Positions 45,813 to 56,395 of a stretch of DNA of 64,000 nt are shown here, piece by piece. Each line of letters begins with the position of its first letter. Position 1 is the stretch's first letter. A program made the translations under genes and the position numbers. The notes under the pieces were generated by a model. It did not search any database. It was not told the origin of the DNA and was given only the letters and a program-made list of their open reading frames with translations. The DNA comes from Marinobacterium mangrovicola (GTDB taxonomy: Bacteria; Pseudomonadota; Gammaproteobacteria; Pseudomonadales; Balneatricaceae): assembly GCF_004339595.1 (NCBI RefSeq), contig NZ_SMFU01000013.1, positions 186,001 to 250,000 of the forward strand. The letters run 5' to 3'.

Positions 45813-46145
45813 TTACCCTGCCCGGGGCGCAAACATTATGATAGCCATACCCAGAAGCGCGACGCCCGAGCCGACAAGATCCCAGACGGTTGGCCTTACA
45901 CCGTCAACACTCCAGAGCCAGAATATCGCCATACAGATATAGACACCGCCATAGGCCGCATAAACTCGCCCCGCCGCCGTCGGATGCAGCGACAGCAGCC
46001 AGGCAAACAGGGCCAGACTCAGGGCCGCCGGCAACAGCAACCAGGCCGATTTTCCCTCCCGCAGCCAGAGGTAAGGCAGGTAGCAGCCCAGAATTTCGGC
46101 CAGAGCCGTTAACATAAACAGCGCGACGGTTTTTAACTCAGCCAA
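45813..46145 (-). CDS. YnfA family membrane protein (UPF0060)
   Basis: A 110-residue protein with four membrane spans, matching the YnfA/UPF0060 family. The motif [20 protein letters not shown] at the N-terminus and [20 protein letters not shown] in the middle are diagnostic. The family is structurally close to small multidrug resistance (EmrE-like) exporters, and E. coli and Shigella YnfA have been linked to dye and drug efflux. It is convergent with the conserved unknown gene and lies 92 bases upstream of the adk end. Confidence 0.9.
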   Translation of the reverse strand: MAELKTVALFMLTALAEILGCYLPYLWLREGKSAWLLLPAALSLALFAWLLSLHPTAAGRVYAAYGGVYICMAIFWLWSVDGVRPTVWDLVGSGVALLGMAIIMFAPRAG

Positions 46146-46193
46146 ATCTATCCCCTGGGGTTAGCGCTAACTCCGGTGCATAGCGCAAAACGA

Positions 46194-46219
46194 AGAAGGC
46201 CGCTCGTAAGCGGCCTTCT
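46194..46219 (-). terminator. Intrinsic terminator of adk
   Basis: A perfect 11-base stem, AGAAGGCCGCT and AGCGGCCTTCT, with a four-base loop. On the minus strand it follows adk by 18 bases and runs into TCGTTTTG. Confidence 0.8.
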
Positions 46220-46237
46220 GTTCATGAAAGTTTCGGC

Positions 46238-46960
<723 letters not shown>

Positions 46961-47150
46961 TCAGCCATCCCCACCGACGAACTTGAAAACCTGTTATCGT
47001 CCGACCTTAGCCCGTCGATCTCTATGGCTACAATTCGACGTTAGCACTAACAAACCCGGAAAATGGCGAGAGGAACACTTTCCAAACGGCCGGTTCGATT
47101 TCGAACGAAGCAGAGTACGCCATCTGACAGTCTCTATTCAACCGCAGCGC

Positions 47151-49760
47151 TTAACCGGTGTTGCGCATACCTGCAGAAATACCCGCCATGGTCACCATCA
47201 AAGCCTGCTCAAGACGCTTGTCAGGCTGGGTTCTATCGCGGTAGAGCAGCTCTGCCTGCAAAAAATGCAGCGGATCGATATAGGGGTTGCGCACATCGAT
47301 GGACTGGCTGATCACCGGGTTGTGCTCAAGCAGCTCACTCACCTCTTTCACCTGTTTTACCTGCTCCACGGCCGTCTGCAAGCGGTGTCTTAGCGAACTA
47401 CCCAGGGTAGATAACTCATCCGATACCAAGCGGTGCTCATAGTAGGCCGAAATATGGATATCGCTTTTCGCCAGTACCATCTCCAGCATGTCGATGTAGC
47501 TGCGAAAGAAGGGCCAGTTGCAGTACATATGCTGCAAGGCAGAAAGATCGCCGCGCGCGATGGCACTGCTCAGAGCCTTATCTGACCCCAGCCAGGCAGG
47601 CAGCATCAAACGGATCTGCGTCCAGGCGAAAATCCAGGGTATTGCACGCAGCGACTCAACACCACCATCAGCCTTACGCTTGGCCGGACGCGATCCCAGC
47701 GGTAGTTTCGCCAGCTCCTGCTCCGGCGTCGCGGCACGAAAATAGGGAACAAACTGGGGGTCCTCGCGCACGATGGCACGGTAGGACTCCAATCCGGATG
47801 CTGCCAGCCGATCCATCTCCGCGCGCCATTCGTCGTTAGGCGCCGGTGCCGGCGCCAGAGTAGCCTTCAGCACTGCACCGGTATAAAGCTCCAAGTTGCG
47901 CATGGCCAACTCAGGAATCCCGAACTTGAAGCGAATCATTTCCCCCTGCTCGGTCACTCGCAGGCTACCGGCAACCGAACCCGGCGGCTGAGCCAGAATC
48001 GCTGTATGACTCGGGCCGCCACCACGCCCCACGGTACCGCCACGGCCATGGAAGAGTGTCAGTTTGATCCCGTGCTCAGCGCACAGCCCCGTCAACGCCT
48101 CCTGCGCACGATATTGCCCCCAGGCGGCTGCCAGTTGGCCAGCATCCTTGGAGGAATCGGAGTAACCGATCATTACCTCCTGGTGGCCCGAGGCATAGCT
48201 GCGATACCAATCGATCTCGAACAGTGCCTTGATACAGTCACGGGCGTTGTCCAGGTCATCCAGGGTTTCAAACAGCGGTACAACGCGTATTTTGTGGCCG
48301 ATGCCCTGCTCCTGTAGCAGCAGGATTACCGACAGCACATCGGATGGCTGACTGGCCATGGAAATCACATAAGAGCCCAACGCCTTCGGATCCGCTTCTG
48401 CCACCACCTTGCAGGTATCGAGCACCTCCTGCACATTGGCGCTGGGTGCCCAGCTGCGCGGCAGCAGAGGACGACGGGAGGACAATTCACGCAGCAGGTA
48501 AGCCTGCTTGTCCGCTTCACTCCACTGACTGTAACGTCCCAGGCCGTAGAAACCGGTCAACTCATCAAACACCTCGGCATGTCGATCGGCATTCTGTCGG
48601 ATATCCAGCCGCGCCAGGGTAAGCCCAAAGCAGGCCACACGCCGGATCAGGTCTTCAAGCTTGCCTGCGGCGATGCTTTCCATACCACTCTCTATCAGGG
48701 AGCGGTGGCAAAGCATCAACGGCGCCAGCAGCTGATCCGGTGTTGTGATCGGCAGCGGGCCTTCTGGCTGGTGTCCGTCCAACTGCGACTCTATCCCTTC
48801 GCGGGTGATCAGCAGGTCGTGTTTCAGTGAACCCAGCAGAGTTCGATAGGGCTCATCTTCCGGGCCGGTTACCGACAACAACTCTTTGCTGGCCCGGTAC
48901 ATGGAAAGCTCGGAACGCAGCTCATCGACTGCGCCGATATAGAGATCCAGCGCGACCCAGCGCGCCAGCAACAGCACCTCGCGGGTCACATCCGCCGTTA
49001 CGTTGGGATTGCCATCGCGATCACCGCCCATCCAGGACGAAAAGCGTACCGGGCAGCAATCCAGCGGTAGCTTGCGCCCCAGCGAGCTTTCCACTTCGGC
49101 ACTGAGCTGACGCAGAAAGCGCGGCACTGCACTCCAGAGAGAGTTTTCAAGCACCGCAAAGCCCCAGCGGGCTTCATCCACCGGTGTCGGACGCTGCTTG
49201 CGGATCTCATCGGTGTGCCAGATCTGGCTGATCAGTTCATCAACTCGCGTCTGACAGGTTTCACCGCGGTCCAGCTTTTTCAGGCACTCGGTAATGCCGT
49301 CATATTTCTGGATCAGTGTACGGCGATTAACCTCGGTGGGGTGTGCGGTAAGAACAAGATCGATATTGAGATCACAGAGGGTCTGACTCAGCTCATCGCC
49401 ACTGAAACCTTTCTCTTTCAAGCTGGAGAGCAACACTCTGAGCGTATCCGGCATCTCCTGAGCGGTAGCGTTATCGAGACGGCGACGGACGCGGTGATGT
49501 TCTTCGGCGATATTCGCCAGATTAAGAAACTGGGTAAAGGCGCGAGCTACGGGAAGCACTTCATCTTCATGCAGTTCACCCAGCGCTTCCAGCAATTGCT
49601 GATGCTCGGGCTCATCCTCTACTCGACCAGCCTTGGCCAGCTTACGGATATGCTCTACCCGGGCGAGGAAATCGGGTCCAAGATCGCTGGAGATGGTGCG
49701 CCCCAGACTCTCTCCCAACATACGGACATCATCACGCAGGTCTTCGTGCAGATCGCTCAT
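47151..49760 (-). CDS. ppc: Phosphoenolpyruvate carboxylase
   Basis: An 869-residue enzyme making oxaloacetate from PEP and bicarbonate, replenishing the TCA cycle. The catalytic His140 lies in VLTAHPTEVNRR, and the second active-site motif is FHGRGGTVGRGGGPSHTAIL. The C-terminus QALMVTMAGISAGMRNTG is the family's conserved end. GGGAG precedes the ATG. It is flanked by adk and by a small unknown gene, all on the minus strand but not tightly spaced. Confidence 0.97.
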   Translation of the reverse strand: MSDLHEDLRDDVRMLGESLGRTISSDLGPDFLARVEHIRKLAKAGRVEDEPEHQQLLEALGELHEDEVLPVARAFTQFLNLANIAEEHHRVRRRLDNATAQEMPDTLRVLLSSLKEKGFSGDELSQTLCDLNIDLVLTAHPTEVNRRTLIQKYDGITECLKKLDRGETCQTRVDELISQIWHTDEIRKQRPTPVDEARWGFAVLENSLWSAVPRFLRQLSAEVESSLGRKLPLDCCPVRFSSWMGGDRDGNPNVTADVTREVLLLARWVALDLYIGAVDELRSELSMYRASKELLSVTGPEDEPYRTLLGSLKHDLLITREGIESQLDGHQPEGPLPITTPDQLLAPLMLCHRSLIESGMESIAAGKLEDLIRRVACFGLTLARLDIRQNADRHAEVFDELTGFYGLGRYSQWSEADKQAYLLRELSSRRPLLPRSWAPSANVQEVLDTCKVVAEADPKALGSYVISMASQPSDVLSVILLLQEQGIGHKIRVVPLFETLDDLDNARDCIKALFEIDWYRSYASGHQEVMIGYSDSSKDAGQLAAAWGQYRAQEALTGLCAEHGIKLTLFHGRGGTVGRGGGPSHTAILAQPPGSVAGSLRVTEQGEMIRFKFGIPELAMRNLELYTGAVLKATLAPAPAPNDEWRAEMDRLAASGLESYRAIVREDPQFVPYFRAATPEQELAKLPLGSRPAKRKADGGVESLRAIPWIFAWTQIRLMLPAWLGSDKALSSAIARGDLSALQHMYCNWPFFRSYIDMLEMVLAKSDIHISAYYEHRLVSDELSTLGSSLRHRLQTAVEQVKQVKEVSELLEHNPVISQSIDVRNPYIDPLHFLQAELLYRDRTQPDKRLEQALMVTMAGISAGMRNTG

Positions 49761-49867
49761 GTCTGGCTCCCTCAGGACGGAATTGCTTTCATCCTACCCC
49801 AATGGAGGGTGCTGCCAACCCCCTTACCGAGAGAAAGAGCGAGAGAAATACCAACGGGAAAGACGTC

Positions 49868-50254
49868 TCATCGCCCCTCAAGCAGCGGCAGAAACCGCTC
49901 CAGTGCGGCCTGCGCGTCCCATTCTGAACTGAAGCTGACTCTGCGCTGGCGTTGCTGGGTAAACGAAAGTTCTATGCGATAGTGGTAGCGGGCGCGGTCT
50001 TCATGCTCATCGTAGCCAATCTCCGCGTTTTGAAGCTCACTGAAGGAAAAACGTTCGGCCCCATCCGGCGCAATCAGCGCCAGCTCCCTGCGGCCGGTGT
50101 CGAGCACCAGTTCAGGACTACCGCCAATACTTTCGCTGATTTCAAAACCCGATTGCAGCAACGAAGACTTTTCCGCGCTGCCGCGTTGGTAGTTCCAGAG
50201 TCCGAGTGCGGCCAGGATAAGGATACCTACGCCAACGAGATGGAGTTTGGACAC
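49868..50254 (-). CDS. Small membrane-anchored protein, unknown
   Basis: A 128-residue protein with one N-terminal span (KLHLVGVGILILAALGLWN) and a soluble, charged domain of alternating beta-type residues. It resembles no family I can name. It begins with GTG five bases after the mazG stop, so it is part of the relA-mazG transcript. The domain could be periplasmic, given the short positive N-terminus before the span. Confidence 0.65.
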   Translation of the reverse strand: MSKLHLVGVGILILAALGLWNYQRGSAEKSSLLQSGFEISESIGGSPELVLDTGRRELALIAPDGAERFSFSELQNAEIGYDEHEDRARYHYRIELSFTQQRQRRVSFSSEWDAQAALERFLPLLEGR

Positions 50255-50259
50255 CCGGT

Positions 50260-51066
50260 TTACAGCCCTTGCTGCTTAGCTTCATTCCACCAGGCATCAA
50301 GCTGCTCAAGACTGAAGCTGGACCAGTCGCCGCCGTTCGCCTCAACCTGGAGTTCGATGTAACGGAAACGGCGCTCGAATTTGGCGTTGGTTCCGCGAAC
50401 CGCCTGTTCAGGGTCCACATCCAGGTGTCTGGCCAGATTCACCTGTGCAAAGAGGATATCCCCCATCTCGGAACGGATCTCTTCCTCACGACCGGCAAGA
50501 ATCGCTTCGCGCAGCTCCGCGATCTCCTCTTCGATCTTATCCAGCACCGGCAGCGCCTCTCCCCAGTCGAAGCCGACCTTGGAGGCTCGCTTCTGCAGCT
50601 TGGCAGCACGACTTAACGCCGGCAGCCCCTGGGGAATTTCATCCAGCACGCCGCTGCGCGCCTTGGCATCACGCTCCTGCTGTTTGATCTCCTCCCAGCG
50701 CTGCCCGACCTGATCCGTATCGATTGCCTGTTGGCGTAACTCACCGCGCAAGGTGCCATCCGGAAACACGTGAGGATGGCGCCGAATCAGCTTTTCCACC
50801 AGCTGATCGACAATGGCGTGGAAATCAAAACGCTGCTCTTCCTGGCCAAGCTGAGCATAGAAAATCACCTGAAACAGCAGATCTCCCAGCTCATCTTTGA
50901 GATGCGGCCAATCCTTACGTTCGATGGTATCGGCCACTTCATAGGCCTCTTCCAGCGTGTGCGGTACGATGGAGGCAAAGTCCTGCTGCAGATCCCAGGG
51001 GCAACCGGAGTCAGGGTCTCGCAGCCTCTGCATCAGGTAGATCAGATCATCGAGGGAGTAACTCAA
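50260..51066 (-). CDS. mazG: Nucleoside triphosphate pyrophosphohydrolase MazG
   Basis: A 268-residue two-domain MazG that hydrolyses non-canonical or excess nucleoside triphosphates to monophosphates; in E. coli it also lowers ppGpp indirectly. The metal-binding helices show as LKDELGDLLFQVIFYAQLG and a second EEIAELREAIL unit. The start is TTG at 51066: GGAGG stands six bases ahead within the end of relA, and the relA stop is two bases upstream. The relA-mazG order is conserved and ties (p)ppGpp synthesis to nucleotide clearance. Confidence 0.94.
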   Translation of the reverse strand: MSYSLDDLIYLMQRLRDPDSGCPWDLQQDFASIVPHTLEEAYEVADTIERKDWPHLKDELGDLLFQVIFYAQLGQEEQRFDFHAIVDQLVEKLIRRHPHVFPDGTLRGELRQQAIDTDQVGQRWEEIKQQERDAKARSGVLDEIPQGLPALSRAAKLQKRASKVGFDWGEALPVLDKIEEEIAELREAILAGREEEIRSEMGDILFAQVNLARHLDVDPEQAVRGTNAKFERRFRYIELQVEANGGDWSSFSLEQLDAWWNEAKQQGL

Positions 51067-51068
51067 AG

Positions 51069-53333
51069 TCAGCCTCCCCGACGCTCACGATGCACATCCA
51101 TCACGTTCTGGATCTGGTTGATCTTGTCCATGACTCGGCCGAGCATATCCAGCCGTGCTATCTCGATGGTCAGCGACAGGCGCGCCAGGTTGCTCTTCGG
51201 ATCAGTGGCAGTGTTGGCAGCCAACACATTGATGTGCTCGTTGGCCAGAACCATCATCACGTCACGCAGCAGACCGGAACGGTCGAACGCTTCGATCGAC
51301 ACATCCACCGGATAGGTGGTGGCACGCTCCTCGCCCCAGTCCACACCGATTACCCGGTCCGGTTCCTGATCCTTCAGCGATAGCAGGTTGGAACAATCCT
51401 CTCGGTGAATAGAGACGCCGCGTCCCTGGGTGATATACCCCATGATCGGGTCTCCTGGTACCGGCTTGCAGCAGGACGCCACCGTTGTCAGAAGGTTTCC
51501 GACACCGAGAATGCTGACGCCCTTGCCCCCCTGGCGCGGTTCACTGGTACTGCTGCTGGGCAGGCCCAGATCCAGCTGCTGATCGTCCTTCTCATCGCTC
51601 TCGACCTGCAGCTGTGCCGCATTGATGATCTGTGAAAGACGCAGATCACCGGCCCCCAGTGCTGCATACATATCCTCGGTCTGCTTGAAGTGCAGCGCCT
51701 TGGATACTTCCGCCATCTCTATCTGTTGGCTGTCCAGAGCCAGTCGGCGCAATTCGCGCTGAATGATGTCACGGCCCGCTTCGGCATTCTGATCCTTCGC
51801 CTGCAGCTTGAACCAGTGTGCCACCTTCGCGCGGGCACGGGAGGTATTCACATACCCCAGGTTGGCGTTGAGCCAGTCGCGACGGGGGCGCTCTTCACCG
51901 GTCAGTACTTCGACCTGGTCACCGGTTTTGAGAGGCCGGTTCAAGGGTACGATGCGGCCGTTGATACGCGCTCCACGGCAGCGGTGCCCGATCTCTGTAT
52001 GCACCCGGTAAGCGAAATCCACGGGCGTAGCGCCACTGGGCAGGTCAACCACATGCCCTTCCGGGGTGAATACGTAGACGCGATCCTGCACGGCATCGCC
52101 ACGCAGCATATCGCTGAGCTCTTCACTGCCGCCCAGCTCATCGTGCCACTCAAGAACCTGACGCAGCCAGGAGATCTTCTCTTCATAGCCGTCACGACGG
52201 GCTTTGGTATCGGTGCCCTTGTAAAGGTGGTGAGCACAGACACCGAGTTCAGCCTCTTCGTGCATGCTGAAGGTACGGATCTGTATCTCCAGCACCTTGC
52301 CTTCCGGACCAAAGACGGCCGTATGCAGCGAGCGATAACCGTTGGGCTTGGGCGAGGCGATATAGTCATCGAACTCATGGGCGATGTTACGCCAAAGGCC
52401 ATGAACGATACCCAGCACGGTGTAGCAGTCACGCAGCTCTGGCACCAGGATGCGCACGGCGCGTACATCGTAAACCTGGCTGAATTCGATGTTCTTGCGC
52501 TGCATTTTGCGCCAGATACTGTAGATGTGCTTGGCGCGCCCCATCACCTCACCCTCGATGGAGGCATCCTTGATCCTGTCGCGCAGCATCTCTACCACTT
52601 CGTTGATGTAGAGCTGGCGGTCGAGGCGCTTCTCATCGAGCAGCTGGGCGATGTGCTTGTAGTCGTTGGGCTTGAGGTAACGGAACGAGAGGTCCTCAAG
52701 TTCCCACTTGATATGACCTATCCCCAGACGGTGGGCCAGGGGGGCGTAGATATCGAAGACTTCACGCGCCACCAGGTAGCGCTTCTTGCGGGAGCCATCC
52801 TTGACGCTACGGATGGCACAGGTGCGCTCGGCGATCTTGATCAGGGCGACGCGTACATCATCGATCATGGCCACCAGCATTTTGCGCAGGTTATCTACCT
52901 GCGCAACGCCGGTACCGAGCACGTTATCGACGCTGCGGGGGTTTTTCAGAGAGCCGATGGCCGCCATCTGCAGCACGCCATCAATCAGGTCCGCAATCAC
53001 CCTGCCGAAACGCTCGCGCACGGTTTTGATATCGAGTTTGGCTTCACGCACGGAACGGTAAAGAACCGCCGCCACCAGCGTTTCCTGATCCTGATTAAGT
53101 TCAGCCAGGATCTGAGCCATCTCGAGGCCGGTGAGAAAGCTGCCCGGCGTCGTCTCGCTCCAGCTGTCTTCCTCTTCCGGCACATCTTCATGCGCCTTGC
53201 GCGCCAATTCACAGGCACTGCGTATCTGATCCAGATCGGAAAGCGGCACCAACTCCTGCAGTCTGTCGAGCCAAAGCTCCAGATCTACGCTGCCATCTTC
53301 CCTTACCGGGTGGTCTTCTCGAACTTTTACCAT
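51069..53333 (-). CDS. relA: GTP pyrophosphokinase RelA
   Basis: A 754-residue (p)ppGpp synthetase triggered by uncharged tRNA on the ribosome. Order: an inactive HD-type hydrolase domain (AAVLYRSVREAKLD where a working enzyme has a His-Asp pair), the synthetase domain (ASPKPNGYRSLHTAVFGPEG), a TGS domain (VYVFTPEGHVVDLPSGATP) and a C-terminal ACT domain. The missing His-Asp marks it as RelA rather than the bifunctional SpoT. AGGAG precedes the ATG. rlmD, often found next to relA, is absent. Confidence 0.96.
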   Translation of the reverse strand: MVKVREDHPVREDGSVDLELWLDRLQELVPLSDLDQIRSACELARKAHEDVPEEEDSWSETTPGSFLTGLEMAQILAELNQDQETLVAAVLYRSVREAKLDIKTVRERFGRVIADLIDGVLQMAAIGSLKNPRSVDNVLGTGVAQVDNLRKMLVAMIDDVRVALIKIAERTCAIRSVKDGSRKKRYLVAREVFDIYAPLAHRLGIGHIKWELEDLSFRYLKPNDYKHIAQLLDEKRLDRQLYINEVVEMLRDRIKDASIEGEVMGRAKHIYSIWRKMQRKNIEFSQVYDVRAVRILVPELRDCYTVLGIVHGLWRNIAHEFDDYIASPKPNGYRSLHTAVFGPEGKVLEIQIRTFSMHEEAELGVCAHHLYKGTDTKARRDGYEEKISWLRQVLEWHDELGGSEELSDMLRGDAVQDRVYVFTPEGHVVDLPSGATPVDFAYRVHTEIGHRCRGARINGRIVPLNRPLKTGDQVEVLTGEERPRRDWLNANLGYVNTSRARAKVAHWFKLQAKDQNAEAGRDIIQRELRRLALDSQQIEMAEVSKALHFKQTEDMYAALGAGDLRLSQIINAAQLQVESDEKDDQQLDLGLPSSSTSEPRQGGKGVSILGVGNLLTTVASCCKPVPGDPIMGYITQGRGVSIHREDCSNLLSLKDQEPDRVIGVDWGEERATTYPVDVSIEAFDRSGLLRDVMMVLANEHINVLAANTATDPKSNLARLSLTIEIARLDMLGRVMDKINQIQNVMDVHRERRGG

Positions 53334-53392
53334 GGAGTCACACCACTCCTGTCACTCGCTGCTGCCACGCGCCTTGGCCTCGGTGCGTCCCT

Positions 53393-53418
53393 CCCCTCTC
53401 AACTCCCGTTCAGAGGGG
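53393..53418. repeat. Hairpin in the relA upstream gap
   Basis: CCCCTCT (53393-53399) pairs with AGAGGGG (53412-53418). It lies in the 220-base gap between cysM and relA, which also holds the palindrome CCGGCCACCTGGCCGG at 53474-53489. No T-run is present; roles as leader structure or binding site are equally possible. Confidence 0.4.
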
Positions 53419-53553
53419 GGCGCCAAACCAGGCACATGCGATGAACATCCCACATTTCCAGGACAGACTACCGGACCGGCCACCTGGCCGGCGGCGCTAT
53501 TCTAATCCTTCGGGCGGTCTGACGCGAGTCGACCTGTGGCGACACCTGAGGGC

Positions 53554-54450
53554 TCAGGGGTTATAGACACCGGTAGAGAGATAACGATCACCACGGTCGC
53601 AGATGATGCAGACGATGGTTGCGCCCTCGACCTGCTCAGCCAGGCGCAGCGCTCCGGCGACAGCACCGCCGGAACTGACGCCACAGAAAATACCTTCACG
53701 TCGTGCCAGTTCTCGCATGCAGTTTTCAGCATCGGTCTGGGAGATATCCACCACACGATCCACTCGCGCAGCTTCATAGATGCTTGGCAGATACGCTTCA
53801 GGCCAGCGCCGGATCCCCGGAATCTGAGAGCCTTCCTGAGGTTGTAATCCCACGATCTCTATCTCGGGATTCATCTCTTTCAAAAACCGGGATGTACCCA
53901 TAATGGTGCCGGTGGTCCCCATGGAGCTGACAAAGTGGGTGATCGTCCCCTGTGTCTGCTCCCAGAGCTCCGGACCGGTGGTGCGGTAATGAGCTTCGGG
54001 ATTATCGGGATTGGAGAACTGGTCCAGCACCCGGCCTTCGCCGGCCGCCTGCATCTCAAGCGCCAGGTCACGAGCCCGCTCCATCCCCTCTGCCTGGGTC
54101 ACCTGGATGAGCTCGGCACCGTAGGCAGTCATCGCCGCCTTACGCTCTTCACTCATGTTATCCGGCATGATCAACTTCATGCGATACCCCTTAATCGCCG
54201 CGGCCATAGCCAATGCGATACCGGTATTGCCCGACGTTGCCTCGATCAGGGTGTCACCCGGCTTTATCTCACCGCGGGCTTCCGCCAGGGTAATCATGCT
54301 AAGCGCAGGACGATCCTTTACCGACCCCGCCGGGTTGTTGCCCTCGAGCTTGCAGAGAATCAGGTTGTCATTAGGCGCCTGGATACGCTGCAGACGCACC
54401 AACGGCGTATGGCCGACACAGTCGGCAATCGTGGGATATTGCACAGACAT
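53554..54450 (-). CDS. cysM: Cysteine synthase B
   Basis: A 298-residue PLP enzyme making cysteine from O-acetylserine and sulfide or thiosulfate. Lys45 in EGNNPAGSVKDRPAL binds PLP, and the loop SGNTGIALAMAAA holds the substrate carboxylate. NNPAGSVKDR rather than the CysK form supports CysM. It follows acpS after 103 bases and precedes relA; this order is common in Pseudomonas relatives. Confidence 0.95.
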   Translation of the reverse strand: MSVQYPTIADCVGHTPLVRLQRIQAPNDNLILCKLEGNNPAGSVKDRPALSMITLAEARGEIKPGDTLIEATSGNTGIALAMAAAIKGYRMKLIMPDNMSEERKAAMTAYGAELIQVTQAEGMERARDLALEMQAAGEGRVLDQFSNPDNPEAHYRTTGPELWEQTQGTITHFVSSMGTTGTIMGTSRFLKEMNPEIEIVGLQPQEGSQIPGIRRWPEAYLPSIYEAARVDRVVDISQTDAENCMRELARREGIFCGVSSGGAVAGALRLAEQVEGATIVCIICDRGDRYLSTGVYNP

Positions 54451-54553
54451 TTTATGATCCGGGAAGAGGTTGTAATATCAAAATGGAATAAAGGCGGGGG
54501 ATTTTATTCCGCATATACCGGATAATATCAAGCACAGGTCGGAATGGACAGCC

Positions 54554-54928
54554 TCAGCCCTCGGCGATAACCGTTGCCACCACATAATGGCGCTCGTCGC
54601 TGTAAGAGAGGTGCCAGTGCTTGATACCGCGGCTGCTTGCGATCTCTGCAGCGGTATCACAAAAGTTGAGTAGCGGCCGCCCAAGGTTATCCTTGGTGAT
54701 CTCCACATGCTGCCAGCCTACGCCTCGACCTATACCGGTACCCAGCGCCTTGACCGCTGCTTCCTTGGCAGCAAAGCGCTTGGCAAGGAAGCGAGCCGGC
54801 TCTGAGGACTGCTCAAACAGGGAATACTCATCGCCTGTGAGGATACGGCGCGCTAAGGTAGCGCGCCGACTGAGAGCAGCCTCGATACGGGCGACCTCGC
54901 AGATATCGGTGCCAAGCCCCAGGATCAT
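54554..54928 (-). CDS. acpS: Holo-[acyl-carrier-protein] synthase
   Basis: A 124-residue enzyme that transfers phosphopantetheine from CoA to acyl carrier protein. The two metal-binding motifs are [16 protein letters not shown] and [20 protein letters not shown]. The ATG overlaps the pdxJ stop by four bases (ATGA), so translation is coupled. It ends the rnc-era-recO-pdxJ-acpS run. Confidence 0.96.
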   Translation of the reverse strand: MILGLGTDICEVARIEAALSRRATLARRILTGDEYSLFEQSSEPARFLAKRFAAKEAAVKALGTGIGRGVGWQHVEITKDNLGRPLLNFCDTAAEIASSRGIKHWHLSYSDERHYVVATVIAEG

Positions 54929-55695
54929 CGACGAATGGCGTCCCTGCGCTCCTGCACACGCTGTTGAGCATTCAGCATCAGCTCACGCATCTCCACCACC
55001 GCCTGTTTGAGACCCACAAACATCGCATGGGCGATCAGCCCGTGGCCGATGTTCAGCTCATGCAGCTCCGGAATCTCCGCCACCGGCTCCACATTGTGGT
55101 AATGCAAACCGTGTCCAGCATTCACTACAAGACCAAGATCACGGGCGCGGCGCGCTGCCTGCTTTATCCGCTCCAGCTCAGTTTTCTGCTGGGAACCCTC
55201 GGCGTCTGCGTAGGCTCCGGTATGCAGCTCGATCACCGGAGCCTGGCAACGGGCAGCGGCTTCAATCTGGGTGGTATCCGGATCGATAAACAGGGAGACC
55301 TCACAACCGGCCTTGGCCAGTCGCTGGCAGGCCGCTGATACGGCTTCAAAATTACCCGCTACATCCAGGCCACCTTCAGTGGTGAGTTCTTCACGCTTTT
55401 CCGGCACCAGACAAACATGGGCAGGGCGAATTTCTTCGGCAAAGGCGAGCATCTCCTCGGTAACCGCCATCTCCAGATTCATGCGTGTATTCAACACCTG
55501 AGCAAGCAGACGCACATCCCGCTCCTGAATATGGCGACGATCTTCGCGCAGGTGCACGGTGATACCGTCTGCCCCCGCCTCTTCGGCCAGCAATGCCGCA
55601 TGAACCGGATCGGGATAACGGGTCCCCCGCGCCTGACGCAGGGTAGCGATATGATCGATGTTTACACCCAGAAGCAGACGATTTGGATCTACCAC
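54925..55695 (-). CDS. pdxJ: Pyridoxine 5'-phosphate synthase
   Basis: A 256-residue TIM-barrel enzyme that closes the pyridoxine ring in vitamin B6 synthesis. Typical stretches are [36 protein letters not shown] and [20 protein letters not shown]. The start is GTG at 55695 with TAAGGAG upstream. It lies ten bases after recO and overlaps acpS. Confidence 0.97.
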   Translation of the reverse strand: MVDPNRLLLGVNIDHIATLRQARGTRYPDPVHAALLAEEAGADGITVHLREDRRHIQERDVRLLAQVLNTRMNLEMAVTEEMLAFAEEIRPAHVCLVPEKREELTTEGGLDVAGNFEAVSAACQRLAKAGCEVSLFIDPDTTQIEAAARCQAPVIELHTGAYADAEGSQQKTELERIKQAARRARDLGLVVNAGHGLHYHNVEPVAEIPELHELNIGHGLIAHAMFVGLKQAVVEMRELMLNAQQRVQERRDAIRR

Positions 55696-55705
55696 GGTTT
55701 ACTCC

Positions 55706-56395
55706 TTAATTCTTTGACGCGACCGCTTTTGAAAACAGCAGTCGGCTGTTAAGAGGACGATCCCCAAGCAGTTCCCCAAGCACCTCACGCATCAACAGTT
55801 TCGCACTGCGGCGCACGCCCGGATCACTGTAGTCATCCTCCGCGATAGCACGCAGATGTGAGCCGGGATAGGCTGTTCCAGAGCGGCTGGGGACAAGGCC
55901 CTGCTGTGACTGATAAGTATAGGAAAGCGCTGAATCCTTTACCGAGAGGTCCAACGAGAACCCCAGCTCCTCGAGCAGCTGACGCTCAAAGGTGCGCAAA
56001 GCACCCTCAATATCTTCTCCGCTCTGCAGCTCATTGAGCACATAGCGGTAATAGAGAAACAAACGTGGGCAGGGCTCCCCCGGTTGCAGCAGGCGCTGCA
56101 GCAGTTCGTTGACATAGAGCCCGCAGAGCAGCGACCTGCCCGCCAGGGGCGGTGATATCTCGACGGTTTCTACCTGGCTGAGGTTTTTAAGCTCGTGTCG
56201 CCCCTGCCACCCTAGCTGCAAAGACTGGAAAGGCTGCAACGACGACCTCAGCCTGGCGCGAGGACGCCGAGCGCCCTTCGCAACCGCGCTGATCAGTCCC
56301 TGTTCAAGCGTGAGTAGATCTACCAGTAGACTGGTTTCGCGGTAGGGCCGGCTGTGCAGAACATACCCGGCCGATGCATCGACCCTCGGGCTCAT
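55706..56395 (-). CDS. recO: DNA repair protein RecO
   Basis: A 229-residue recombination mediator of the RecFOR pathway, loading RecA on gapped DNA. The OB-fold N-terminus is AGYVLHSRPYRETSLLVDLL, with LISAVAKGARRPRARLRSSL next, and the helical C-terminal part follows. Its ATG shares one base with the stop of era. Confidence 0.94.
   Translation of the reverse strand: MSPRVDASAGYVLHSRPYRETSLLVDLLTLEQGLISAVAKGARRPRARLRSSLQPFQSLQLGWQGRHELKNLSQVETVEISPPLAGRSLLCGLYVNELLQRLLQPGEPCPRLFLYYRYVLNELQSGEDIEGALRTFERQLLEELGFSLDLSVKDSALSYTYQSQQGLVPSRSGTAYPGSHLRAIAEDDYSDPGVRRSAKLLMREVLGELLGDRPLNSRLLFSKAVASKN

Noticed and set aside
51690-53444. A 584-codon open frame on the plus strand opposite relA
   Set aside because: Antisense to relA, without ribosome-binding site or recognisable domain; explained by codon composition of relA.
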